From assembly GCA_035445085.1 (NCBI GenBank), contig DAOMQA010000013.1, forward strand, positions 1 through 64,000: a DNA stretch of 64,000 nucleotides, read 5' to 3'. The notes below the pieces were generated by a model. It did not search any database, was not told where the DNA came from, and saw only the letters and a program-made list of their open reading frames with translations. Below, one piece after another: positions 44,022 through 52,921 of this stretch (the first letter of the stretch is position 1; each line of letters starts with the position of its first letter). The translations under genes and the position numbers were made by a program. The DNA comes from JBDHXE01 sp035445085 (GTDB taxonomy: Bacteria; Bacteroidota; Ignavibacteria; Kapaibacteriales; UBA2268).

Positions 44022-45470
44022 ATGGAAAAATTATTATTTGAAAAATCAAAACCGGGAAGAGTAGGTTATTCATTACCTAAATTAGACGTAGATCAATGTA
44101 ATTATAGTGATTCTATCCCCGATTATTTATTAAGAAAAAAGACAGCCGAGTTACCTGAAATTAGCGAAAATGAAATTGCTAGACATTTTTTAAGGTTATC
44201 GCATTTAAATTATAGTATTGACCAAGGTTTTTATCCCTTAGGTTCTTGTACAATGAAATATAATCCAAAGATTAATGAAGTAGTATCTGCTTTGCCGGGC
44301 TTTGCTAATCTACACCCATCATCAAGGGAGGATCATTCTCAAGGTGCTTTAGCTGTAATGTATGAATTGGGTGAGCTTCTTAAAGAAATCTCTGGTTTTA
44401 CGGGCGTAACACTACAACCAGCAGCAGGTTCACAAGGTGAATTTACTGGTATAGCAATGATAAAGGCTTATCATGAAGCACGTGGCGACCACAAAAGAAC
44501 GAAAATCTTAATTCCAGATGCAGCGCATGGCACAAATCCAGCTTCTGCTGCTATAGCTGGATTTGATATTGTCGAACTGAAATCCAATGAGTTTGGAAGA
44601 GTAGACTTGGAAGATATTAGAACAAAGGTTGGCGATGACGTAGCTGGATTTATGCTTACTAATCCTAATACTGTTGGGATATTCGAGAAAGAAATTATAG
44701 AAATAGAAAAGCTAATTCATGGTTGTGGTGGCTTGATGTATATGGATGGTGCAAATTTAAACGCACTCTTAGGCATTGTTAGACCTGGTGATTTAGGTTT
44801 TGACTGCATGCATATTAATTTGCATAAGACATTTTCAACGCCACACGGTGGTGGCGGTCCTGGCTCTGGTCCAGTGTGTGTAAACGACAAACTTATCCCC
44901 TACTTGCCCGTTCCAGTAATTACTAAAAATAATGATACTTATTCATTAGATTTTGATAGAAAAGAGTCGGTAGGCAAAATTCATAGCTTCTATGGTAATT
45001 TTGGTATGTTTGTACGTGCTTATACCTATATCAGAATGCATGGTGCTGATGGTCTGCGTGCAATAAGCGAAAATGCAATTATTAATGCTAACTATATTCG
45101 CGCTTTAATCAAAGATCACTATAAATTTCCATATTCTGAGTATGGGATGCATGAATTTGTAATGAGTGCAGACTTCCAAAAAGAAAACGGAGTTAGTGCT
45201 AAAGATATAGCTAAAAGACTATTGGACTATGGCTACCATGCACCTACAATTTATTTCCCGCTTATAGTACGCGAATGTATGTTGATTGAACCAACAGAAA
45301 CTGAAATGAAAGAAACTTTAGAAGAATTTGCTGATGTTATGATAAAAATAGCAAATGAAGCTAAAGAAAATCCAGAGTTAGTAATAAATGCGCCGAGCAA
45401 TACGCCAATAAGAAGAGTAGACGATGCTCTTGCTGCGCGTAAATTAAATATTCGTTGGACTGCTGAATAA
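44022..45470 (+). CDS. gcvPB: Glycine dehydrogenase (decarboxylating) subunit 2
   Basis: A 482-aa PLP subunit of the split P-protein of the glycine cleavage system. The PLP lysine is Lys269 in HINLHKTFSTPHGGGGPG. YPLGSCTMKYNPK and PAAGSQGEFTG are hallmark segments of the B subunit. The partner gcvPA, and gcvT and gcvH, are not in this window, so the system is dispersed. It starts 6 bp after rnc and ends before a strong bidirectional terminator. Confidence 0.95.
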   Translation: MEKLLFEKSKPGRVGYSLPKLDVDQCNYSDSIPDYLLRKKTAELPEISENEIARHFLRLSHLNYSIDQGFYPLGSCTMKYNPKINEVVSALPGFANLHPSSREDHSQGALAVMYELGELLKEISGFTGVTLQPAAGSQGEFTGIAMIKAYHEARGDHKRTKILIPDAAHGTNPASAAIAGFDIVELKSNEFGRVDLEDIRTKVGDDVAGFMLTNPNTVGIFEKEIIEIEKLIHGCGGLMYMDGANLNALLGIVRPGDLGFDCMHINLHKTFSTPHGGGGPGSGPVCVNDKLIPYLPVPVITKNNDTYSLDFDRKESVGKIHSFYGNFGMFVRAYTYIRMHGADGLRAISENAIINANYIRALIKDHYKFPYSEYGMHEFVMSADFQKENGVSAKDIAKRLLDYGYHAPTIYFPLIVRECMLIEPTETEMKETLEEFADVMIKIANEAKENPELVINAPSNTPIRRVDDALAARKLNIRWTAE

Positions 45471-45493
45471 AAATACTTGTTCTTATAGATAAA

Positions 45494-45528
45494 AAAAGAG
45501 CTTATTTAAAATGTAAATAAGCTCTTTT
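45494..45528. terminator. Bidirectional rho-independent terminator
   Basis: A perfect 14-bp stem, AAAAGAGCTTATTT / AAATAAGCTCTTTT (45494-45507 with 45515-45528), with a 7-nt loop. It sits between the convergent gcvPB and DUF3467 genes. Because the stem ends in A and T runs, it gives a U tract in both directions. Confidence 0.88.
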
Positions 45529-45558
45529 GCATTTAAATAAGATAATCTTTACTTGCGA

Positions 45559-45888
45559 TTAATTGACAACAGGATTACCTGAACCACCAAAATCAGAAAA
45601 ATTACCAAAGCTACCTGGACCATCTATATTGATTGTTCCGTTAGTATTTTCAAATCTAATAATATTATCATTTAAAGCTCTTAATAATAATTTAGCATGT
45701 TGAGGTGTCATAATAATTCTAGCATTAACTTTTGCCTTAGGAACTCCCGGTAATAACCTTGTAAAGTCAATTACGAATTCAGCAGCAGAATGTGAAATAA
45801 TCGCTAAATTTGAGTAGATACCTTCAGCTTCTTTTTCTCCAATTTCAATATTCAATTGTTGTGGTTGTGGATTGTTGTTTTCAGACAT
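45559..45888 (-). CDS. DUF3467 domain-containing protein
   Basis: A 109-aa protein matching DUF3467 by its core: YSNLAIISHSAAEFVIDF, LPGVPKAKVNARIIMTPQHAKLLLRAL. No signal peptide or membrane segment. The family is small, cytoplasmic and without an assigned function. The C-terminal 25 residues are Gly/Asn-rich (GPGSFGNFSDFGGSGN) and probably disordered. It lies 35 bp downstream of the TPR lipoprotein gene and before the bidirectional terminator. Confidence 0.8.
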   Translation of the reverse strand: MSENNNPQPQQLNIEIGEKEAEGIYSNLAIISHSAAEFVIDFTRLLPGVPKAKVNARIIMTPQHAKLLLRALNDNIIRFENTNGTINIDGPGSFGNFSDFGGSGNPVVN

Positions 45889-45923
45889 TTTTGGTCCTAT
45901 TTGTTAATAAAGTTTGTAATATA

Positions 45924-47429
45924 TTATTTTAAATTATTCATTTTATCTTGAATTTCTTTTAATTTACTTGATTCTTTAGTTGCCCCATAAATATTAAGCA
46001 TAACAAGATAGTAAGATTCTAATTCTTGTTTAGGCACTAATGGTGCAATACCTTCTAATGTGCGTGCAATCCTCTTTAAGTCAGCTTCTTGGTTTAAAAC
46101 CATATAAATATTACCCAATTCGGCTAATACTTGATAGTTCGTACTGAATTTATCTGATTTTAAAGCTCCATTAAAGTATTCGGCAGATTTACGCAATAAT
46201 GGGAAGTATTCTTCTGCATTTGGTTTATATGCTTTATCTTTATCGGATTTATCTTGCTGTTCTTTTTGTATTATAGAAGCTTTATTTTTATATGCAGAAG
46301 CTATATTTCTCAAAACTATATCGTAATTTGGGTCAATTTGTAAAGCTCTTTCGTAGCTTTTAACAGCTTCATCATACATTTTTAAATTTTGTTGCAAATC
46401 ACCAAGTTGAGCCCATGAAGACTTATTATTAGGATCGCTCTTAGTTAGAGACATTGCTTCTTGAAGAGCAACATCAGTTTTACCCATTTCTTGATAAATA
46501 GTTAATTTAGAACGTTGTGCATCTGTATTATTTGGCTGTAATTTTGTAATCATATCAATATATTTTAAAGCCTTATCAAAGTCTCTCTTCTCATAATAAT
46601 ATTGTGCCAATGCGCCATAAGGTTCTGTACTAAAGTTAAAAGGCATAGTCTTTTCATCATTAGGAATGTCTGCACTTGGGTCGTAATCCCAATAAGTAAG
46701 CAATTTTTCACCATTATCATTAGCATTAGAGAAAGCATATAATTCTTTGCCGTTTATTTTGAAAATATCTACAAAGTTAGTATCGTACGCTTCTGTGATT
46801 TTATGAATGGTATTGATAGGTTTTTCGCCAATTTTTTGTAAAAACTTTTCTCTTGGCATATCCAAATAAAAGCCTTTTTCTTCAGCTATTTTCACTTCAG
46901 GCTCCATACCTTTAGCATATTGGCTATAATATTCCATTGCTTTTGCGGTATCGCCTTTGTATTCACTAACCATAGCCTTGAATTTATAAAAGTCAAGAAT
47001 ATGTGGTCTAAGTTCAAGCCCTATATCAAAATATTTTACCGCATCGTCTAGAACTTGCTTATTAGAACCGTTATAACTATTAAATACATTGACCCCTTTA
47101 TTGAAGCACTCTATCCATATTTGTTGGATTAGTGCGGTTTCACGTTTTTTGAGGTCATCGGTTTTAGCCAATTCTAAAGCCTTCTTGGCATTTTGAGCAG
47201 CTAAATCCCATTTTTCTTGCTCTTTATATATATCGGCAAGTAGTGCGTAAGCCTCGGGGCTATTAGGGTTTAATTGCACCTCTTTTTGTAAATAATCCAA
47301 TGCTTTTGGATAATCCTTATTAGTATAAGCAACCTTTGCAGTGGTTAGGTTTTTAGAGCTACATTGAAAGCCCTGAAATATAATTGCTCCTACAAAGAGC
47401 GAAACAAATAGAATTAAGATTCTTTTCAC
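45924..47429 (-). CDS. TPR-repeat lipoprotein
   Basis: A 501-aa protein with an N-terminal signal and a probable lipidated Cys23 (FQCSSK). Tetratricopeptide repeats occur at about 30-105 (AYTNKDYPKALDYLQKEV, SPEAYALLADIYKEQEKWDLA) and again at about 270-390 (KRDFDKALKYIDMITKLQP, YDEAVKSYERALQIDPNYD). The part between is not recognised. It should act in the periplasm as a scaffold for protein contacts. The nearby secreted WD40 and CRD/OmpA proteins make an envelope complex conceivable, but that is inference. Confidence 0.82.
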   Translation of the reverse strand: MKRILILFVSLFVGAIIFQGFQCSSKNLTTAKVAYTNKDYPKALDYLQKEVQLNPNSPEAYALLADIYKEQEKWDLAAQNAKKALELAKTDDLKKRETALIQQIWIECFNKGVNVFNSYNGSNKQVLDDAVKYFDIGLELRPHILDFYKFKAMVSEYKGDTAKAMEYYSQYAKGMEPEVKIAEEKGFYLDMPREKFLQKIGEKPINTIHKITEAYDTNFVDIFKINGKELYAFSNANDNGEKLLTYWDYDPSADIPNDEKTMPFNFSTEPYGALAQYYYEKRDFDKALKYIDMITKLQPNNTDAQRSKLTIYQEMGKTDVALQEAMSLTKSDPNNKSSWAQLGDLQQNLKMYDEAVKSYERALQIDPNYDIVLRNIASAYKNKASIIQKEQQDKSDKDKAYKPNAEEYFPLLRKSAEYFNGALKSDKFSTNYQVLAELGNIYMVLNQEADLKRIARTLEGIAPLVPKQELESYYLVMLNIYGATKESSKLKEIQDKMNNLK

Positions 47430-47537
47430 TATATTACTCCATTTCTAAATATTTTTTTCAATTTTGCTCCAATACACACTATTAAAATAATAAATAATAG
47501 GCGAATAAAAAATAATAAAAGATTAACTTATATCAAA

Positions 47538-48308
47538 TTATTTCTTTTCACGTTCAGCAATACTAAATGGAATACGCTTTGGTTCAAAGTTCTTAAAATA
47601 ACCTAATTTATATTGAACTTTCTTAGGATTTGTTTGATACTCATCTGCTGCTATCAAAATATATAAATTATTTTCAAACGATGTGTTTTGGGTAATCAAA
47701 TAATCATAATCATCATAAGCGTCCTGGAACTCTTCGTAATTTGAAATAATTTCGAATATTTCCTTATTATAAATTGCAGGATTATCGGTAGTGGTATATG
47801 CTAAGAAAAAGTTTTCTGGATCGTTTAATTGGATTTTCCCTGGCACAAAACCGCTAACAGTAACGTTAGCTAACCCAGAACTACCTATCTCTTGTGATAC
47901 AGCTCGAGATAGGTCTATTACTCTTTTCTTAATAAAAGGGCCCCTATCATTTACCTTAAGTAAAGATGATTTCTGATTTTTATTATTAACAACTCTTAGA
48001 ATTGTGCCAAATGGTAAAGTTCTATGAGCAGCAGTGTTATCATGCATATCATATCTTTCGCCACTCGATGTCTTTCTCATATGGAATTTGTTGCCATAAA
48101 ATGAAGCAATCCCAATTGAGGACCATAACTGACTTTCACCAAAATCAACTTGCTCATAGATACTAATAGGTATTGGGGTGTTAAATAGTTTTAAAGATGA
48201 GTTGCTTTGTTGTGCAATACTCTGTTTGGTAGTAAAGACTATAATCAAAGCAATTATATTAGAAATTGCTATAAAACTTATAGTTTTGTTTCTATCTATT
48301 TGTAACAA
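47538..48308 (-). CDS. rlpA: RlpA-like double-psi beta-barrel protein
   Basis: A 256-aa secreted protein with an N-terminal hydrophobic signal. The RlpA core (about residues 60-165) reads GIASFYGNKFHMRKTSSGERYDM, AAHRTLPFGTILRV and KVNDRGPFIKKRVIDLSRA. RlpA proteins are septal lytic transglycosylases acting on glycan strands lacking stem peptides. The catalytic Asp of VNDRGPF is present. The C-terminal 90 residues may be a diverged SPOR domain, but I cannot confirm it. A TAnnTTTG element lies 52 bp upstream. Confidence 0.85.
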   Translation of the reverse strand: MLQIDRNKTISFIAISNIIALIIVFTTKQSIAQQSNSSLKLFNTPIPISIYEQVDFGESQLWSSIGIASFYGNKFHMRKTSSGERYDMHDNTAAHRTLPFGTILRVVNNKNQKSSLLKVNDRGPFIKKRVIDLSRAVSQEIGSSGLANVTVSGFVPGKIQLNDPENFFLAYTTTDNPAIYNKEIFEIISNYEEFQDAYDDYDYLITQNTSFENNLYILIAADEYQTNPKKVQYKLGYFKNFEPKRIPFSIAEREKK

Positions 48309-48359
48309 TAGATTTTCTCCAAGTGTTCAACATATTTCGTTATAAAGAATCCCCCTTTC

Positions 48360-48367
48360 CAAATATA
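48360..48367 (-). promoter_or_regulatory. Bacteroidota-type -7 promoter element for rlpA
   Basis: CAAATATA on plus reads TATATTTG on minus, 52 bp upstream of the rlpA start at 48308. Confidence 0.4.
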
Positions 48368-48453
48368 CGATTGTCTATAAACGCATATAATAAATATTTA
48401 TTATTATCTTTATTTTATAAAGTTGATTTAAGCACCTGATTTGTAATATACTT

Positions 48454-49407
48454 CTATAGATTGTAGAAAAGACCTACATTGTAGCCATAGTAATTCCAAC
48501 TATTCCTACCTAATAATTTTATTGTGTAGCTAAAATTTATCCCGATATCTTCACTTAATAAAACACCACAAAGAACATCTGCTTGTAGGTAATTTTCCAT
48601 ATTAGGCTCGTTTCTAATACTAAATGGTAGTGCATTATCAAATGATATTATAGGAGTAGCCCATTTCAAATTAGCAGAAATATAAGTATCTGGAATAGAA
48701 TATAATCCTATTTGAAGTTCACTAATAAACTCATCTTTCAAATCTTCTGTTCTATGGTTGTACCCTAAAGATAAGGCTACATTAAATTTTTCAAAGTTCA
48801 TAGCAAAATTCATATTTGGTTGTAATTCTATGGAGTTGTTGCTCCAAAATTCACCTTGATTCCGTGCAACTCCATACTCTCCTCCAAATGGTAGCCTAAA
48901 TGCTAACGAAAGGCTGGCATCAAACTGACCTTGAAAAATGCTGTATATAGCATTAGTTTCTAAATAATCAAATACAAATAAACTATAATTAGCTTTATCC
49001 TGCTTAGGCAGAGTAGTCTTACTTGTTGAATCATAAAATGTACCATATTTCTCATTTAACGAATAATGGCTAATAGGTAAATTCATTTGTAACATTAAGT
49101 TGTCAAATATTTTTTGCTGTGCCGAAAGCATTAATGTTAATTGCTCCAACTCAAAAGTATATATCCTATCATACTTATTCATATAATTTGTATCTACTAA
49201 GGTTGTAACTATATTATTATCCATATCAAAATATGATGAAGCATTTAGCTTGGTCATAGTAATACCTATTTGTGTATCGTTATCTAATAAATACGTATTA
49301 TTTTGTTTTTCGTTTTTGAACTCACGCTTTGGAGTATTGTAAGTATTGCTTTGGGAAAATAGGAAATAAGTATTGCTAATGAATAATAAGACTATAATAA
49401 TTCTCAT
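48454..49407 (-). CDS. Predicted outer-membrane beta-barrel protein, unknown function
   Basis: A 317-aa protein not recognised beyond its build. A signal peptide (MRIIIVLLFISNTYFLFSQ) is followed by many alternating polar/aromatic stretches typical of outer-membrane strands: FEKFNVALSLGYNHR, EDIGINFSYTIKLLG. The last residues, YGYNVGLFYNL, have the hydrophobic/aromatic end usual for barrel proteins. It resembles transporter- or meta-pathway-type barrels in FCB genomes that lack characterised functions. No promoter or terminator was identified next to it. Confidence 0.6.
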   Translation of the reverse strand: MRIIIVLLFISNTYFLFSQSNTYNTPKREFKNEKQNNTYLLDNDTQIGITMTKLNASSYFDMDNNIVTTLVDTNYMNKYDRIYTFELEQLTLMLSAQQKIFDNLMLQMNLPISHYSLNEKYGTFYDSTSKTTLPKQDKANYSLFVFDYLETNAIYSIFQGQFDASLSLAFRLPFGGEYGVARNQGEFWSNNSIELQPNMNFAMNFEKFNVALSLGYNHRTEDLKDEFISELQIGLYSIPDTYISANLKWATPIISFDNALPFSIRNEPNMENYLQADVLCGVLLSEDIGINFSYTIKLLGRNSWNYYGYNVGLFYNL

Positions 49408-49540
49408 ATTGATAACTTTAATTCTTTAAATTAATTATGTAATAAATCATCAGCAGAGATACGAAATGGCTTGGATAAAATTTGATTTATTTTTTGTACT
49501 ATAATAATAAAAATTGTGTTAGATATTGCTGTAAGTATAT

Positions 49541-49582
49541 AAAAAAATTGCCCTGAATTTAATTATAAGTAATTCAGGGCAA
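49541..49582 (-). terminator. Rho-independent terminator of the WD40-CRD/OmpA operon
   Basis: A perfect 12-bp stem, TTGCCCTGAATT / AATTCAGGGCAA (49548-49559 with 49571-49582). On the minus strand it is followed by a T run from the A tract at 49541-49547. It lies 19 bp after the stop of the gene at 49602. Confidence 0.88.
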
Positions 49583-49601
49583 CATAAATATTAGATAGTC
49601 C

Positions 49602-50306
49602 TTAGTTCACGACTAAGTAAATAGAACCAACATAGTTTTTACCTTTGGCTCTTTTTTCAGTAGGAGGCGGATTTTTGGGATCACTTTTCTGGTTGCTCTG
49701 TATGGTAAAAGTAGTTCCATCGATACCATTTAATTCAAAAAAATCAACTAATGCTTTAGCTCTTGCTTCAGTTATTTTATGATTTTCGTTAGCATCCTGA
49801 TCAGAATCCGGATAACATACTATATTAAATTTTTTATTGGAGTTATTTTTAACCGTATTAAGCACATCACTTAAAATAGTTGCTGCACCAACCTTTAATT
49901 TAAATTTATCATATTCAAAAGGATTTATATTTAATTTAATTTCAGTACCAGCTTTGTTCGGCTTTAAGAGAAAATCCTTAGATATTTCAACGTACTTATC
50001 AGAATTTGGAATACTGACTTCAAAACTTTCCGTTAGATATTGTTGATCTTTAATAATAAATGTATATATATTTCCTGAATACAAGCCAGTAACATAATAG
50101 TATCCATTATCAGCAGCATTACTTTTAGTCGAATTAACTTTTTTACCCACATTATCATACACTTCAATTTCAACTGAAATAGGGCTTTTGTCTACATAAT
50201 TAAATATCGAGCCTGTAACAGCAATGACAGATTTAAGTTGAGTGCCTGCGAAACTACTTGTTGATATTATCAATAAAAGAAAAATAATTAATCGGCAAAT
50301 TTTCAT
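49602..50306 (-). CDS. Secreted CRD plus OmpA-like domain protein
   Basis: A 234-aa protein with a signal peptide (about 1-20, ending SSFAG). Residues about 27-115 resemble a carboxypeptidase-regulatory-like (CRD) sandwich: VTGSIFNYVDKSPISVEIEV and GYYYVTGLYSGNIYTF. Residues about 120-234 resemble an OmpA-type domain: NIVCYPDSDQD occupies the VxGHTD position, and ARAKALVDFFELNGIDG is its usual helix. The peptidoglycan-binding residues are less well kept than in the other OmpA proteins here. It follows the WD40 gene with one intervening base; the two together equal the C-terminal three domains of PorE. Confidence 0.7.
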   Translation of the reverse strand: MKICRLIIFLLLIISTSSFAGTQLKSVIAVTGSIFNYVDKSPISVEIEVYDNVGKKVNSTKSNAADNGYYYVTGLYSGNIYTFIIKDQQYLTESFEVSIPNSDKYVEISKDFLLKPNKAGTEIKLNINPFEYDKFKLKVGAATILSDVLNTVKNNSNKKFNIVCYPDSDQDANENHKITEARAKALVDFFELNGIDGTTFTIQSNQKSDPKNPPPTEKRAKGKNYVGSIYLVVN

Positions 50307-50307
50307 A

Positions 50308-51282
50308 TTATTTTCCTCCTTTGCGAGTTAAGAACCGAACTGTTCCGTCAGCGCAACCAAGTACCAGAATAGAAGCATCTGAAACCATATCTACAGACCA
50401 AATTTCAGAATCAATCGTTTGAGAATATAGGTTTTGTCCAGTAGTTAGGTCCCATAACTTAACTTTTTTGTCTAAGCTACCACTAATTATTGTTTTGTTG
50501 TCAGCAGCAATAGAAACATCTTGAATTAATTCATCGTGGGCTTTTATTGTACGTATTAGCGAACCGTCAGATACTAACCATATTTTGATATTACCCGTTT
50601 GATCAGATGATATTAAATATTTACTATCAAAGCTATAAAGTACAGTTAGGACAGGCGACTCATGCCCATGTAAAGTCATCAAAGGCGCTTTAGTTTCTAA
50701 ATCGGTAGACCAAATTTTGATGGTTTTGTCATCAGAGCAAGAAGCGATTTGTGTACCATCATAACTATAAGCGACGTTATTAGTAGGCTTTGTATGTCCC
50801 CTTAAGGTCTTAATTTCTGTACCCAGCACTCTATCCCATAATTTAACAGTCTTGTCGAAGCTGGTACTAGCTATAAATGAACTATTATCATCTTGGCTAA
50901 AATACACCCCTATTACCTGGTCCGTGTGCCCTTTTAGTATCATATTTTGTGCGCATTTATCAACATCCCATACTCTTACAGTCATATCACTACTAGCGCT
51001 TGCTAGGAGTTTATCGTTACCAGAATATGATAGATTATTAACTTGTCCTAAATGCCCCTTTAAGGTACAAATTTCTTTGCCGTTTGGAATGCCCCATATT
51101 TTTATAGTTTCATCTAAACTACAAGTAGCAACTTGTGTATCGGCTTCATTTACGAATACACCTAAGACTTCATTAGCATGCTTGCCTATAGTTTTCATTT
51201 CATAAGTTAATGCGGCATAAGAAGCAGTACTAGCATAAAAGGCTATTAGTATTACGGGTAGTAATCGCTTAAATTTAATCAT
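50308..51282 (-). CDS. Secreted WD40-repeat beta-propeller protein
   Basis: A 324-aa protein with a signal peptide (ILIAFYASTASYA) and classical WD40 repeats, probably a single seven-bladed propeller. Repeats end in WD-like signatures: IKIWGIPNGKEICTLKGH, VRVWDVDKCAQNMILKGH, VKLWDRVLGTEIKTLRGH, IKIWSTDL and VKLWDLTTGQ. Secreted WD40 propellers are uncommon and usually serve as protein-binding platforms. One base separates it from the CRD/OmpA gene, indicating tight co-expression. The MerR gene lies 28 bp upstream on the same strand. Confidence 0.85.
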   Translation of the reverse strand: MIKFKRLLPVILIAFYASTASYAALTYEMKTIGKHANEVLGVFVNEADTQVATCSLDETIKIWGIPNGKEICTLKGHLGQVNNLSYSGNDKLLASASSDMTVRVWDVDKCAQNMILKGHTDQVIGVYFSQDDNSSFIASTSFDKTVKLWDRVLGTEIKTLRGHTKPTNNVAYSYDGTQIASCSDDKTIKIWSTDLETKAPLMTLHGHESPVLTVLYSFDSKYLISSDQTGNIKIWLVSDGSLIRTIKAHDELIQDVSIAADNKTIISGSLDKKVKLWDLTTGQNLYSQTIDSEIWSVDMVSDASILVLGCADGTVRFLTRKGGK

Positions 51283-51310
51283 CTAATCTCTCTATATATA
51301 AACATATTAA

Positions 51311-51757
51311 TTATATTTCTTGAATTTTATCGAGTAATTGCTCTAATTTAAATTTTATTTTCTTATACGTTTCGATTACAGTTTTGTTACGCACCGTTTG
51401 ATTTTCATCGTCAAAAGATATTTGTAGATTATTAGCAGCTTGTGCTTTATGACTGTTCTTAGTTTCTTTATTATCTTTGTTAGCGGAAAAATCCATCTGA
51501 CGAATCTGCTCTTTTGCTCCTTGTATAGATAATTTATCATCACGAAGTAATTTTTTTACAGCTTTAATGATTTCTATATCTTTTTCTGAATAGACTCTTT
51601 TTCCAGCTTTATTTTTCTTAGGTGATATTTGGTGAAATTCTTTTTCCCAATACCTTAACACATAAGTCTCTTCGTCTAATTGCTTTGAAACATCGCTAAT
51701 TGAGTAATATAAGCGTAACATATTATTATAATTATTTAACTTTTCATCCGTTATCAA
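51311..51757 (-). CDS. MerR family transcriptional regulator
   Basis: A 148-aa regulator. The N-terminal winged helix (about 15-85) reads YSISDVSKQLDEETYVLRYWEKEF through KRVYSEKDIEIIKAVKKLL, the MerR fold with the usual EKEF and R-x-Y turn. A short coiled-coil dimer region ends the protein. No cysteine metal site is visible, so the inducer is not predictable. Met13 is an alternative start. It is upstream of and codirectional with the WD40-CRD/OmpA pair and divergent from rpoZ. In many Bacteroidota a similar MerR gene stands alone. Confidence 0.88.
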   Translation of the reverse strand: MITDEKLNNYNNMLRLYYSISDVSKQLDEETYVLRYWEKEFHQISPKKNKAGKRVYSEKDIEIIKAVKKLLRDDKLSIQGAKEQIRQMDFSANKDNKETKNSHKAQAANNLQISFDDENQTVRNKTVIETYKKIKFKLEQLLDKIQEI

Positions 51758-51812
51758 TACTAACTTAAGAAATAATTTTCAAATAATAATATTATTTTTT
51801 GAAAATTATTAT

Positions 51813-51820
51813 TATTTTTG
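51813..51820 (+). promoter_or_regulatory. Bacteroidota-type -7 promoter element for rpoZ
   Basis: TATTTTTG matches TAnnTTTG, 36 bp before the rpoZ ATG and after a T-rich stretch. GGGAGAAAG further down serves as the ribosome site. Confidence 0.45.
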
Positions 51821-51855
51821 CTTTTTACGTTTAATTAATGGGAGAAAGAAAATAG

Positions 51856-52146
51856 ATGAGTAAGTATGTAGTAAACCCTGTTTTAGTTAGAATGAAAGAA
51901 TCATCTAAAGGTTCAATTTATCAATCTATAGTTGCAATGGGGTTTAGAGCAAGACAAATCAATGACTTTATAAAATTAGAAATGAACGACAGGATGGCTG
52001 ATATTGTCCCTACTCCCGACGATTCTGATACAGTTAATTTCGACCAACTTTCTATAAGTAAAGAATTTGATAAATTACCAAAGCCGACTTTTATGGCAAT
52101 GCGTGAAATTTATGATGAGAAACTACACTTCAAATTAGAAGACTAA
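51856..52146 (+). CDS. rpoZ: RNA polymerase omega subunit (RpoZ/Rpb6 family)
   Basis: A 96-aa protein matching the omega/Rpb6 fold: IYQSIVAMGFRARQIND is the characteristic helix with the ARQI-N motif, preceded by a short N-terminal strand and followed by an acidic C-terminal half. The divergent Bacteroidota form lacks the extended C-terminus of E. coli omega. GGGAGAAAG lies upstream of the ATG. A bidirectional terminator follows. Confidence 0.8.
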   Translation: MSKYVVNPVLVRMKESSKGSIYQSIVAMGFRARQINDFIKLEMNDRMADIVPTPDDSDTVNFDQLSISKEFDKLPKPTFMAMREIYDEKLHFKLED

Positions 52147-52169
52147 TTAATCACTAATTATAAGTTTTA

Positions 52170-52205
52170 GAAAGCGGTGTAAGAACTGACTCATACACCG
52201 CTTTC
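52170..52205. terminator. Rho-independent terminator between rpoZ and carbonic anhydrase
   Basis: A perfect 12-bp stem, GAAAGCGGTGTA / TACACCGCTTTC (52170-52181 with 52194-52205), with a 12-nt loop. T-rich sequence follows on the plus side, and A-rich sequence lies on the other. It separates convergent genes, so it may serve both. Confidence 0.8.
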
Positions 52206-52240
52206 ATTTTAATCTTTAAGCTACAATATTGGACACGTTA

Positions 52241-52816
52241 CTAAATATTTTCAATGAAATCTACTTTACCAGTCTCAATATTATATATACCCCCTACTAT
52301 CTGCAAACTTCCACTTTGCACTAAATCATTTATTATTTTACTATTATTTTTAGCATATTCTATTTGATATAAAATATTTTCTTTAATAGACTCTGCCCAA
52401 ATTTTATTAAAATCGTTACCACTTGCTTTAATATCAGAAATAGCTGGTTCAATTTTATCTATAATAGCCTGAATATTAGGTGAAGTATTCTGGTTGTTTG
52501 ATAAAGCTGCATTAACAGCACCGCACTTAGTATGTCCCATAATTAGTATCAATGGCGTATTAAGAAGCTGAACGGCATATTCTATACTACCTAATTCAAT
52601 TTTATCTAATACATTTCCTGCAGTTCTGATAACAAAAAATTTGCCTAATGATTCATCAAAAATCAATTCTGCAGGCGTTCGCGAATCGCTACACGTAACC
52701 ATTACCACATAAGGGGATTGACTTTGTGTAAGTTGAAAACGCTCATCTTCATAATCTTTTGGTCTAGGTTCATTATTAACAAACCTTTGGTTACCTTCTT
52801 TTAAATAGTTTAACAT
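52241..52816 (-). CDS. Beta-class carbonic anhydrase (cytoplasmic form)
   Basis: A 191-aa zinc enzyme interconverting CO2 and bicarbonate. The ligands are visible: Cys42 and Asp44-Arg46 in TCSDSRTPAE, His95 and Cys98 in GHTKCGAVNAA. No signal peptide, so it should be cytoplasmic. It is about 55-60% similar by eye to the next gene upstream, which does have a signal peptide, suggesting tandem duplication. A terminator lies between them. Bicarbonate it makes could serve fatty-acid or carbamoyl phosphate synthesis. Confidence 0.92.
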   Translation of the reverse strand: MLNYLKEGNQRFVNNEPRPKDYEDERFQLTQSQSPYVVMVTCSDSRTPAELIFDESLGKFFVIRTAGNVLDKIELGSIEYAVQLLNTPLILIMGHTKCGAVNAALSNNQNTSPNIQAIIDKIEPAISDIKASGNDFNKIWAESIKENILYQIEYAKNNSKIINDLVQSGSLQIVGGIYNIETGKVDFIENI

Positions 52817-52862
52817 AACATTACTCCTATACTATTTTTATTTTTATAATTTTATCAAAAAC

Positions 52863-52905
52863 AAAGCGAACAGTAAACTTATAAATTAAATTTACCGTTC
52901 GCTTT
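52863..52905 (-). terminator. Rho-independent terminator of the secreted carbonic anhydrase gene
   Basis: A 15-bp stem, AAAGCGAACAGTAAA / TTTACCGTTCGCTTT (52863-52877 with 52891-52905), with one mismatch. On the minus strand it is followed by TGTTTTTGAT. It sits between the two carbonic anhydrase genes. Confidence 0.75.
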
Positions 52906-52921
52906 AAAGTTTCATTTCACA

